Of a DNA stretch of 64,000 nt, positions 8,828 through 16,258 are shown piece by piece (positions within the stretch are counted from its first letter, which is position 1; each line of letters begins with the position of its first letter). Origin of the DNA: Tuwongella immobilis (GTDB lineage Bacteria > Planctomycetota > Planctomycetia > Gemmatales > Gemmataceae); assembly GCF_901538355.1 (NCBI RefSeq), contig NZ_LR593887.1, positions 1 to 64,000 on the forward strand. Reading direction: 5' to 3'. The notes below the pieces were generated by a model that was not told where the DNA came from, did not search any database, and saw nothing but the letters and a program-made list of their open reading frames with translations. The position numbers were made by a program, and so were the translations under genes.

Positions 8828-11179
8828 TTATCGTGGTTTGGCCGATTTCGGTGCGGCGGTCGTTTTCGGTGCGGCGGCTTTGCTTGGCGATTGCTTGGAT
8901 TCCCAGCGTGGCTCGACATTCAGCAGATGTCGCACCAGGAAATCGCGCCGCCGTCGTTGGGCGTATGGCGAGCCACTGCCGTGACCCGCGCCGGGGAAGA
9001 CGATCAAATCGAAGTCTTTGTTCGCCTTGATGAGGGCATCGACGACTTGGTAGGTCGATGCGGGATCGACGTTCTTATCCAATTCGCCCACCATCAGCAT
9101 CAGCTTGCCTTCCAGCTTGTGGGCTTGCGTCACGTTCGATTGCTCGGCGTAGTGCGGTCCCACGGGGTAGCCCATCCATTGCTCGTTCCACCAGATTTTG
9201 TCCACCCGATTGTCATGACAGCCGCAATCCGAGACGGCGACTTTGTAAAAATCGGGATGGGCCAGCAGCGCCCGCAGCGCACTTTGCCCGCCCGCCGAGG
9301 TGCCAAACACCCCGACACGGCTGGTATCCAGGTACGGATATTTGGCCGCCGCCGCCTTCATCCAGCGAATCCGATCCGGGAATCCCGAATCGCCCAGATT
9401 CTTCCAGCAAACATCGTGGAACGCCTTCGAGCGGTTCGAGGTGCCCATGCCGTCCATCTTGACGACAATGAACCCCAGCTCCGCCACGCTTTGCATGCCG
9501 TAGTGCGAGCGAAATTCCTTGGGCGTGTGCGAATCATGCGGCCCGGCGTAAATATCTTCGACAATGGGATATTTCTTCTTGGGGTCGAACTTCATCGGAC
9601 GGAAGATGATGCCGTAGATCGGCGTCTTGTCGTCGCGGCCCATGCTGACGAAGCGTTCGGGGCGTTGCCAACCGGCGGCGACCAAGGCGCGATCGTCGGC
9701 CCGTTCCAATTCGGCAATTTTCTTGCCATCGGCCGTGCGGCGGATTTCGGTGATCGGCGCAAGATCGACTCGGCTATAGCGATCGATGTAGGTTTTTCCA
9801 TCCGGCGAGAATTGAATGTCGTGCGTGCCATCGCCATCGGTCAGTCGAGTCAGGCCGGTACCATCGACCTTCACGCGAATGAAGTGAATATGGTACGGAT
9901 CTTCCCCCGGTTGAATGCCGCCGACTTTCAGCAGCAATTCGGTGTCGTTCCCCTGCCCGGTCACGCGGACCACATCCCGCACCACCCATTCGCCCTTCGT
10001 GATCGGGTTCTTGACCGCGCCGGTTTGCCCGTCAATGCGATATAGGTGATTCCAGCCGCTGCGCTCGGACATCCAGATCAGGTCGTTGGTGTCGGCAATT
10101 TTGGCCCGGTACACTTTGCGGGTCCAATCGATGAACGTGGACGTCTTCTCGTCGATGATCGCTTTGGCCGCGCCGCTGGTGGCATCGACGGCAATCCAGC
10201 GCATCACCTGGTGGCCACGCTGGTTGTACAGGAACAGAAACCGCGAGCTATCCGATTCCCATTCGATATCCGAAATGCTCCAGGGGCGATCGAATAATTC
10301 GCGGGATGCGATGGCGATCGCTTGCTGTTTGGTCAGATCGAACAAGAATGGCTGAAACGTATCAATCTCGTCGCCGGGCTTGACATACGGCAACATGATG
10401 AGTTTCGAGTGAATGCTATCCTTGGGCGACGATTCGACCAACGGAATCTGCCGATTCAGCCCGCGCGTCAATTTCGTGCAGACGACTTTTTGACCATTCG
10501 GCGAGATGCGGAAATCGCCCTGATACGGCGATTTCTCGGTACCGTCTTTGGTCATTGGGAAGATCATGCCCGATTTCACTTCGCGCACCCAGACATTGTG
10601 ATCTTTCAGGAACGGCACCCAGTCTCGTTTCGCGGGCGGTTCCGTGCGAGCGCGTGGCGGCCGATTCCCACCCCGACGACCACCGGCGACTGGCTGCGGA
10701 TCGTTCGGCTCTGCGGCGACTTTGGGCACCTTGTCGCCGGTGAGCAGTTCGTTCGATTGGCGATTCCACCCCAGTCGTTTGCCATTCGCATCGAAGCTCA
10801 GCACGTCGTTACCCGAATGCAGCACGGTATTTCCGATCGGCAATTGCTTGGGCGAGACGGCTTGCTTGAGTTCCTTGGCGAGGGCGGCGGCGAGTTTCTC
10901 CGCATCGAACATCGGGGCACGTTGGCCGTTGTTCAGATCGATGAGCACATATTCGCGCTCGTTGGGCGAGGTTTCGCGTCGGTAGAAGACGAAAGCGCGA
11001 TCTTCCGACCAGCGGGGTTCGATGCGCTCATTGCGGACTTTGCCAGCGAACAGGCCGCCCAATTTCTCGGCGCGGTCGTAATCGGCTCGGCTCCCCTGCC
11101 CCCAGGCCCACCCCGAAGAGCAGGCGATGAGCAGCAGGCCGGCGATGGATAAGCGAACGGGCGAACAGCGATTCCTCAT
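8828..11179 (-). CDS. Secreted S9-family prolyl oligopeptidase / dipeptidyl peptidase
   Basis: 783 residues beginning with a signal peptide (residues 1-28, ending AWGQG). It continues with a DPP-IV-like beta-propeller and a C-terminal alpha/beta-hydrolase peptidase domain. The catalytic triad is visible: Ser in GTSAGG, Asp in GELDKNVDPAS, and His in GAGHGSG. Family members cleave after proline in short peptides outside the cytoplasm. The start at 11179 is supported by AGGAACT just upstream and by the signal peptide. It lies 65 bases downstream of the hydroxyproline genes on the same strand, so a role in releasing (hydroxy)proline-containing peptides is plausible but inferred. Confidence 0.88.
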   Translation of the reverse strand: MRNRCSPVRLSIAGLLLIACSSGWAWGQGSRADYDRAEKLGGLFAGKVRNERIEPRWSEDRAFVFYRRETSPNEREYVLIDLNNGQRAPMFDAEKLAAALAKELKQAVSPKQLPIGNTVLHSGNDVLSFDANGKRLGWNRQSNELLTGDKVPKVAAEPNDPQPVAGGRRGGNRPPRARTEPPAKRDWVPFLKDHNVWVREVKSGMIFPMTKDGTEKSPYQGDFRISPNGQKVVCTKLTRGLNRQIPLVESSPKDSIHSKLIMLPYVKPGDEIDTFQPFLFDLTKQQAIAIASRELFDRPWSISDIEWESDSSRFLFLYNQRGHQVMRWIAVDATSGAAKAIIDEKTSTFIDWTRKVYRAKIADTNDLIWMSERSGWNHLYRIDGQTGAVKNPITKGEWVVRDVVRVTGQGNDTELLLKVGGIQPGEDPYHIHFIRVKVDGTGLTRLTDGDGTHDIQFSPDGKTYIDRYSRVDLAPITEIRRTADGKKIAELERADDRALVAAGWQRPERFVSMGRDDKTPIYGIIFRPMKFDPKKKYPIVEDIYAGPHDSHTPKEFRSHYGMQSVAELGFIVVKMDGMGTSNRSKAFHDVCWKNLGDSGFPDRIRWMKAAAAKYPYLDTSRVGVFGTSAGGQSALRALLAHPDFYKVAVSDCGCHDNRVDKIWWNEQWMGYPVGPHYAEQSNVTQAHKLEGKLMLMVGELDKNVDPASTYQVVDALIKANKDFDLIVFPGAGHGSGSPYAQRRRRDFLVRHLLNVEPRWESKQSPSKAAAPKTTAAPKSAKPR

Positions 11180-11244
11180 GGGGAGTTCCTGCAAGATCAC
11201 GGGGCGGAATCTGGAATTCGGTCGGGTTGGGAAACCGAATCTGC

Positions 11245-12489
11245 TCAAAAGCGAGTGACGGCATACGGAGCGGGATCGATGCTGGGCGCTTTGCCCGTCA
11301 CCAATTCGGAGATGAGTTGGCCGGTGCCGGTGGCCATCGACAGGCCCAGCATGCCATGCCCGGCGGCAATCCACAGATTGTCCCACGCCGGACTCGGGCC
11401 GATGATCGGCTTGCCGTCATAAATCATCGGACGCCAGCCCCACCATTGTTCCATCACCGGCTCGGCGGTTGGTTCCTGCAAATAGATGGCCGCACCATCT
11501 CGCAGCAGCGCGAGCCGTTTCGGATTCATCGTGGCATCGTAGCCCGCAAATTCCATGGTCGAACCAATGCGGTACGAATCGCGCATCGGGGTGATGGCGA
11601 CGCGGTGTTCCTCGAAAATCAGCGGGATCGTCGGGCAGACTCGCGGGCGCGGCATGGTCAGCGAGTAGCCCTTGCCCGGTTGAATGGGCACCTTGCAGCC
11701 GAGTTCCTTGGCGAAGAGCGGTGTCCACGCGCCGGTTGCCATCACCACCCGGCTGGTGGGAATGCGGCCCTGGTCGGTCTGCACGGCGACAATCCGCCGC
11801 CCGTCCCGTTCCAATTGCCGAAATTGGCATTTCTCCCGAATATCGCCCCCTTGTTGCAGGACGATTTGGCGCAGGCCACTCATCAGCAGGTCCGGCCGCA
11901 GGTGAGCATCGCCCGGATAGTGCCAACCGCCAGCGATTCCTGGCTTCAGCGACGGTTCCAGTTCGGTCAACTTGGCCCCATCGTACCGCACGGCACCTTG
12001 GCCAAAGACTTCTGCCAACAGATGGTCCGTCTCGGCGTAGTGGTTCATCGCCTTTTCGGTCTGAAACACGAACAGCAATCCCCGTTGTTCCCATTCGGCA
12101 TCGATCGGTTCGCGCTCGAACAGTTCGCCGTACAGCGTGCGGGAATGATTCAGAATGGCGGAAATCGCGTGACCGGAGTCGATCATATCCCGCTGATTGC
12201 ATTTCAGGGCAAAGCGGAGCATCCACCCCCACAGCGATGGATCGAATCGCAATCGCACGGCCAGCGGCGAATTCTTTTGCAGCATGGTTTTCAGCGTGCT
12301 GCCAATCGCCCCCGGTGCGGCCAACGGCAGCACATGGCTGGGGCAGACATAGCCGCAATTGCCCCGCGAGCACGCCTGGCCGATGTCGCCTTGGTCGATC
12401 AGCACGACCGACTCACCGGCTTTCGTCAGATAGTACGCGCACGTGGTGCCAATGACGCCGCCACCGACAATGACAATCGGATCGCTCAT
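11245..12489 (-). CDS. FAD-dependent D-amino acid dehydrogenase (probable D-hydroxyproline dehydrogenase)
   Basis: 414-residue DadA-like flavoprotein. The N-terminal Rossmann FAD-binding motif reads IVIVGGGVIGTTCAYYL, followed by a second FAD segment GNCGYVCPSH and a C-terminal WGWRPMIYDGKPIIGPS with AAGHGMLGLSMATGTG, all typical of the family. It probably oxidises cis-4-hydroxy-D-proline to the pyrroline carboxylate, the step between the epimerase and the deaminase encoded upstream. It overlaps the epimerase gene by 4 bases, indicating coupling. Related sarcosine or glycine oxidases are alternatives; the context favours hydroxyproline. Confidence 0.82.
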   Translation of the reverse strand: MSDPIVIVGGGVIGTTCAYYLTKAGESVVLIDQGDIGQACSRGNCGYVCPSHVLPLAAPGAIGSTLKTMLQKNSPLAVRLRFDPSLWGWMLRFALKCNQRDMIDSGHAISAILNHSRTLYGELFEREPIDAEWEQRGLLFVFQTEKAMNHYAETDHLLAEVFGQGAVRYDGAKLTELEPSLKPGIAGGWHYPGDAHLRPDLLMSGLRQIVLQQGGDIREKCQFRQLERDGRRIVAVQTDQGRIPTSRVVMATGAWTPLFAKELGCKVPIQPGKGYSLTMPRPRVCPTIPLIFEEHRVAITPMRDSYRIGSTMEFAGYDATMNPKRLALLRDGAAIYLQEPTAEPVMEQWWGWRPMIYDGKPIIGPSPAWDNLWIAAGHGMLGLSMATGTGQLISELVTGKAPSIDPAPYAVTRF

Positions 12490-13454
12490 GCCCGAATTCC
12501 TTCGCGGAAGGGATCGCCCGCATCGAAAATCAACGTGGTTTCACCCGTAACAAACGCTTGCCCGGAAATCACAGGCAGCACGCGCTCGCCATCGGTTTGA
12601 TAACTCGCGGTAAACACGCTGCCCAGAATGCTTTCTTGTCGCCACAATTCGCCCGGCTTCAGCTTGCCGTCTGCCGCCAAACAGGCGACTTTGGCGCTGG
12701 TTCCGGTTCCGCACGGGGAGCGGTCGTAGGCTTTGCCGGGGCATAGCACAAAATTGCGACTCTGATTCTCCGGCGAACCCGGCGGGCCGAACAGTTCGAT
12801 ATGATCGATCTCGGCCCCGTTGGCACCCGTGATTCGCGCGGCCCAGAGCGCCTGGCGAATCCGCCAGGTGACATCCGTTAGCCGATCAATCTGCGACAGA
12901 TCCAGCGTTTCCGGATGCTCCCGCACCAAGAAAAACCAGTTCCCACCCCAAGCGATATCGCCCCGCACCAACCCCAGCCCCATCACATCGACGGCGACAT
13001 TGGCCGCCAACCGATAACTGGGCACGTTGGATAACGTCACCGTATTGGCCCCATCGTAATCGAACGGAACAATTCCGACGGGGGTTTCCAGTCGGTGCGT
13101 GCCCGCGCGAATGCGGCCCAGGTGCCCGAGCGTGACGCCCACACCAATGGTGCCATGTCCGCACATGCCCAGGGTGCTGACATTGTTGAAGAAGATCACC
13201 CCCGCCACGCAACTGGGATCGCTGGGTGGCACCAACAGCGCACCCACCAGCACATCCGAGCCGCGAGGTTCGCAGACCAGTGCCGATCGCACCGGATCAA
13301 ACTCGCGGCGAAATCGCTCGCAGCGTTCGGCCAGCGAGCCGGTGCCCAGCGGCAGAAAATCGTCGATTACGGTCCGCGTCGGTTCGCCCCCGGTGTGCGA
13401 GTCGATCACTCGCACTCGGTTCGGCATCGTCCATCCGCTGATATCCACGCTCAT
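12486..13454 (-). CDS. 4-hydroxyproline 2-epimerase (proline racemase family)
   Basis: 322 residues. The family signatures are DSHTGGEPTRTV near residue 18, MCGHGTIGVGV with Cys98, and DRSPCGTGTSAK with Cys248. Two catalytic cysteines are the mark of proline racemase and 4-hydroxyproline 2-epimerase; dehydratases of the family carry Ser or Thr in the first position. It would interconvert trans-4-hydroxy-L-proline and cis-4-hydroxy-D-proline, the first catabolic step. An alternative start lies 9 codons downstream at 13427. It sits between the DapA-family gene (80-base gap) and the dehydrogenase (4-base overlap). Confidence 0.88.
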   Translation of the reverse strand: MSVDISGWTMPNRVRVIDSHTGGEPTRTVIDDFLPLGTGSLAERCERFRREFDPVRSALVCEPRGSDVLVGALLVPPSDPSCVAGVIFFNNVSTLGMCGHGTIGVGVTLGHLGRIRAGTHRLETPVGIVPFDYDGANTVTLSNVPSYRLAANVAVDVMGLGLVRGDIAWGGNWFFLVREHPETLDLSQIDRLTDVTWRIRQALWAARITGANGAEIDHIELFGPPGSPENQSRNFVLCPGKAYDRSPCGTGTSAKVACLAADGKLKPGELWRQESILGSVFTASYQTDGERVLPVISGQAFVTGETTLIFDAGDPFREGIRA

Positions 13455-13534
13455 GAAGCTGATTCCTGATCGCTGAATCGTCGTGAAGTCGGATTGGTGG
13501 CGTTATGTCGGTGCTTATGTCGGTGATTGCCGAC

Positions 13535-14452
13535 TTAGGCGTTGGCGAAGTACGCTTTGGCATCCGGGCGAGTCGCAATCGCCTTGCGGATAATGTCCAA
13601 AACCTTGGCCAGTTCCGCACCTTCGATCGGCAGGCGCGGAGCACGCGTCTTGGCCGACCCGTAGCCACATTCCGCCACCGCCAACTTGATGTACTGCACC
13701 AACTTCGGCAGCGTATCCAAATGCAGCAACGGCGTATACCACCGATACACGTCCACCGCTTCGGAGTACCGGCCTGCCATCGCCAAATCCCACAACAGTC
13801 GATTTTCCGCCGGGAAGGCGTTCACCAGGCCCGACACCCACCCCGTCGCCCCGAGCATCGCCGATTCCAGCACCAGATCATCCACCCCGCAGAACAGCAG
13901 GAAGCGATCGCCGGTCAGATTCTTCAGATCCGTGATACGACGCGGATTGTCCGACGATTCCTTGATGCAGACGAATTTCGGCTCATCGGCCAGATCGACA
14001 AACATTTCCGGCGTCACGTCAATGTTGTACGACGGCGGATTGTTGTAAATCATGATCGGCAAATCCGACGCCTTGGCGACCGTGCGGAAGTGGGCCATCG
14101 CTTCGTGCCCGTCGGCCTTGTAGACCATCGCCGGCAGCACCATCAGGCCGTCTGCCCCGATCTTTTGCGCTTCCGCCGCATAGCGACACGCCAGCCGAGT
14201 CGAGGTTTCCGCTACGCCCGACAACACCGGAATCCGCCCGCGCACATGCTCCACCGCCGCCTTCAGCACGGTCAGCTTTTCGCTCATTTCCAGCGAGCAG
14301 TTCTCGCCCACCGTCCCCAACATAATCACGCCATGAATGCCCGCTTCGATCATCTTTTCCAAGTGGTCGAGCGTTGCCGGCAGATTGATCGATTCATCGT
14401 CGTGGAAGTGAGTCACTGCCGCCGGGAACACACCGTGCCAATTCGCTTGCAT
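13535..14452 (-). CDS. DapA-family lyase/deaminase (probable pyrroline-4-hydroxy-2-carboxylate deaminase)
   Basis: 305-residue TIM-barrel enzyme of the dihydrodipicolinate synthase family. The substrate-binding GTVGENCSL (from residue 46), the catalytic Tyr136 in PIMIYNNPP, and the Schiff-base Lys164 in KFVCIKESSDN are all present. In hydroxyproline catabolism a family member deaminates 1-pyrroline-4-hydroxy-2-carboxylate to alpha-ketoglutarate semialdehyde; the neighbours favour this over lysine synthesis. The start at 14452 is supported by TTGGAG upstream; a longer frame would cover the divergent control region. The semialdehyde dehydrogenase that would complete the pathway is not in this window. 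Confidence 0.85.
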   Translation of the reverse strand: MQANWHGVFPAAVTHFHDDESINLPATLDHLEKMIEAGIHGVIMLGTVGENCSLEMSEKLTVLKAAVEHVRGRIPVLSGVAETSTRLACRYAAEAQKIGADGLMVLPAMVYKADGHEAMAHFRTVAKASDLPIMIYNNPPSYNIDVTPEMFVDLADEPKFVCIKESSDNPRRITDLKNLTGDRFLLFCGVDDLVLESAMLGATGWVSGLVNAFPAENRLLWDLAMAGRYSEAVDVYRWYTPLLHLDTLPKLVQYIKLAVAECGYGSAKTRAPRLPIEGAELAKVLDIIRKAIATRPDAKAYFANA

Positions 14453-14481
14453 CGTCGGACTCCAAGGATTGAGATTGTCTT

Positions 14482-14514
14482 TGTACACACAGTCAAGATG
14501 ATTGACGTTGTACA
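14482..14514. promoter_or_regulatory. Candidate operator between hydroxyproline genes and gntR-type regulator
   Basis: A nested inverted repeat lies in the 142-base divergent spacer. Outer TGTACA palindromes are at 14482-14487 and 14509-14514, and inner arms GTCAA (14492-14496) and TTGAC (14502-14506) are separated by 5 bases. The octamer TTGTACAC occurs at both ends. FadR/GntR-type regulators commonly bind such short inverted repeats, so the adjacent regulator is the natural candidate. Binding is inferred. Confidence 0.55.
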
Positions 14515-14529
14515 CGAAAACAATATGCT
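14502..14529 (+). promoter_or_regulatory. Possible promoter of the GntR-type regulator
   Basis: TTGACG at 14502-14507 and TATGCT at 14524-14529 are 16 bases apart, a fair sigma70-like pair. The -35 box overlaps the right half of the candidate operator, so a bound regulator would block its own transcription. Inference from sequence only. Confidence 0.4.
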
Positions 14530-14594
14530 TGTCTAGGACGATCCTCAAAATTCCTGGAGTTTTCGGCACCCTACGCCGATGAGCGGGCGGCAAG

Positions 14595-15479
14595 ATGACG
14601 TTATCCGAACGAATCCAACACGAACTCGAACAATCGATCCGCCACCCCAGCGATTTGCCCGACTATTGGACGCTGGAAATGCTCGCGCAGCAATTCCAAG
14701 TCAGTCTCACACCCGTGCGAACTGCCGTCCGCACCCTGTTGGAACAAGGCTGGCTGCTCCGCGACGAACAGAGCCGACTCATCGCCAATCCGGAGCGCAT
14801 CGGCAAACGCGGCGAATCCCGACCGGCTCCCCTGCCCGTCTCGCCCGATTGGGAACGAACCCTCCGCGAAATGATCCTGCGGTCCAGTCTCGATGGCGAA
14901 GCGCGATTCCTCCGCGAAGAAGCCATTGCCGAGCAATTTGGCATCAGCCGCACCATCGTCCGCCAGCATTTCAGCAAGTTTGCTGGCAGCGGATTCCTGG
15001 AACATGTCCCCCGCCGCGGCTGGCGACTGACCCCGTTCCGCGAAGCCGATATGCTCGCCTATCTCGATGTGCGCGAAGTCCTTGAATGCCACGCACTCCA
15101 ACTCGCTTGGCCCAAACTCGACCCCGCCGAGATTCAACGCATGCACGATGCCAATCTCCCCGCACCCCATTCGCAAGAACCCCGACTCGATAACCAATTG
15201 CACGCCTACTTCCTTGCCCATGCCGACAATCGCTACCTCTCCGCCTTCTTCCAAACCCACGGCGGCTACTTCTCCGCCCTCTTCGACTACGCCGCCCTCG
15301 GTGCCGATGCACTCGCCGACATGGCCACCCAACACCGCCAAATCCTTGCCGCCATCCTCGCCCAAAATCTCCCCGCCGCCCAATCCGCACTCCGCTCCCA
15401 TATCCAAGCCCAAGCCCCAACCCTCCGCCGACTCGTCTCCCTCGCCCGCTCCCTACCCAGCGAGTCCTCCGTGGGTTAA
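14595..15479 (+). CDS. GntR/FCD-type transcriptional regulator with tandem winged helices
   Basis: 294 residues. Residues 1-63 form a GntR-like winged helix (LEMLAQQFQVSLTPVRTAVRTL). Residues 82-150 form a second one (LREEAIAEQFGISRTIVRQHF followed by a wing at VPRRGWRLTPF). The remainder (about 155-290) looks like an alpha-helical FCD ligand-binding domain. Most FCD regulators have a single winged helix, so the duplication is unusual. It is divergent from the hydroxyproline operon and is its likely regulator. No clear Shine-Dalgarno is seen before the ATG at 14595. The last 100 codons are strikingly C-rich at the third position compared with the first half. Confidence 0.83.
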   Translation: MTLSERIQHELEQSIRHPSDLPDYWTLEMLAQQFQVSLTPVRTAVRTLLEQGWLLRDEQSRLIANPERIGKRGESRPAPLPVSPDWERTLREMILRSSLDGEARFLREEAIAEQFGISRTIVRQHFSKFAGSGFLEHVPRRGWRLTPFREADMLAYLDVREVLECHALQLAWPKLDPAEIQRMHDANLPAPHSQEPRLDNQLHAYFLAHADNRYLSAFFQTHGGYFSALFDYAALGADALADMATQHRQILAAILAQNLPAAQSALRSHIQAQAPTLRRLVSLARSLPSESSVG

Positions 15480-15528
15480 TGGTTGATGTGGATGTGGGTT
15501 GATGTGGGTGTGGGTTGGTGAGAGTGAT

Positions 15529-15726
15529 GTGGGACGCTGTTGGTGGAGTGTGGGACGCTGTCCCACGCCCTGGCCAAGGGACTGGGAGCCCCTTGGCGAA
15601 CCCCGTCTTCGCTCCGGTCATTTTCCGAGACAGAATTTGTCTGCGACAAATCCCGCCTCGGAAAATGCTCGTCGCGGGGGCCACTTTGGGCTTGTTGGCG
15701 GGGAGCATTCGCAGGCTGATGCCCCT
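15529..15726 (+). repeat. Left arm of repeat copy 1
   Basis: Begins with GTGGGACGCTG repeated and the palindrome GTGGGAC-GCT-GTCCCAC. It then carries a nested hairpin: outer stem CATTTTCCGAG / CTCGGAAAATG (about 15619-15667) and inner stem ATTTGTC-TGC-GACAAAT. The segment is nearly identical to 49135-49330. Confidence 0.85.
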
Positions 15727-15772
15727 CTTCGGTCATTCTTCAGCGGATTGCGTCGATGTCGCTGATCGTGCG

Positions 15773-15869
15773 ATTGGGGTCTGCGATCTATATCCGTGAA
15801 CTGACTGCCGACTCAATTCCGATCCGCGAATCGACAGCCCGCACGAGCGTGGGATCAACTCGCCCCAAT
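15773..15869. repeat. Core of repeat copy 1, bounded by ATTGGGG / CCCCAAT
   Basis: The 7-mers ATTGGGG (15773-15779) and CCCCAAT (15863-15869) flank the core. Sub-blocks 15769-15811 and 15831-15870 reappear as reverse complements and in reverse order at 49477-49519 and 49381-49420. The core is therefore inverted relative to the other copy while the outer arms are not. Confidence 0.75.
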
Positions 15870-15917
15870 TGCCCATTCCACAAGCGTGTCATCATCCTGC
15901 GCCGAGTGAAAGCGCAA

Positions 15918-16142
15918 GGGGCGACAGCCTGCGATTGCTCCCCGCCGATGAGCCGAAGTGGCCCCCGCGACGAGCATTTTTCGGGGTGAGCGGATTGACG
16001 CAGTCAGCCGATCGCCCCGAAAAATGACCGGAGCGAAGCCGGGGATTGCCAAGGGGACCACGTTCCCTTGGCCAGGGTCCCAGGGGCAGAGCCCCTGACA
16101 CCATCCGAAAAGCGTCCCACACTCCACCAACAGCGTCCCGCA
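15918..16142 (-). repeat. Right arm of repeat copy 1
   Basis: Read on the minus strand this arm follows the left arm from GCGGGACGCTGTTGGTGG through CTTCGCTCCGGTCATTTTTC to GGGAGCAATCGCAGGCTG. It differs in the hairpin interior: outer stem CATTTTTCGGGG / CCCCGAAAAATG (about 15974-16025) around an imperfect inner stem containing TTGAC-GCA-GTCA. Confidence 0.82.
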
Positions 16143-16258
16143 TCCACTGGGGGATTTTGATTGTGTTTCGTGGGATGGAATGTAGGATGGGGTTCTCTCC
16201 GTTGGAATGGGTGGTGTTCTTGGCCGATCCTCGAGTGGGAATGGGTGGGGGACGGTTC

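Larger units (their letters stand above)
15529..16142. repeat. Dispersed inverted-repeat element, copy 1
   Basis: Non-coding element filling the gap between the regulator gene and the next operon. It has two long inverted arms around a core and is homologous to the element at 49135-49773. Just outside, 15480-15534 is a G/T-rich tract almost without C. Short open frames inside are not convincing as genes: they appear on both strands, have no consistent start, and mirror each other because the arms are inverted. The remaining bases up to the next gene (16143-16258) show nothing beyond a G-rich run before its start. Confidence 0.85.

Noticed and set aside
8639-12600. Long plus-strand frames (8639-10045, 10322-11152, 11227-12600)
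   Set aside because: They run antisense to the S9 peptidase and amino-acid dehydrogenase genes, which have clear motifs. The plus-strand frames are Arg/His/Gln-rich without any recognisable domain.
15480-16190. Short frames inside repeat copy 1 considered as genes
   Set aside because: Similar peptides appear in both orientations as expected for inverted arms. Frames break at the hairpins and none is shared intact between the two copies.
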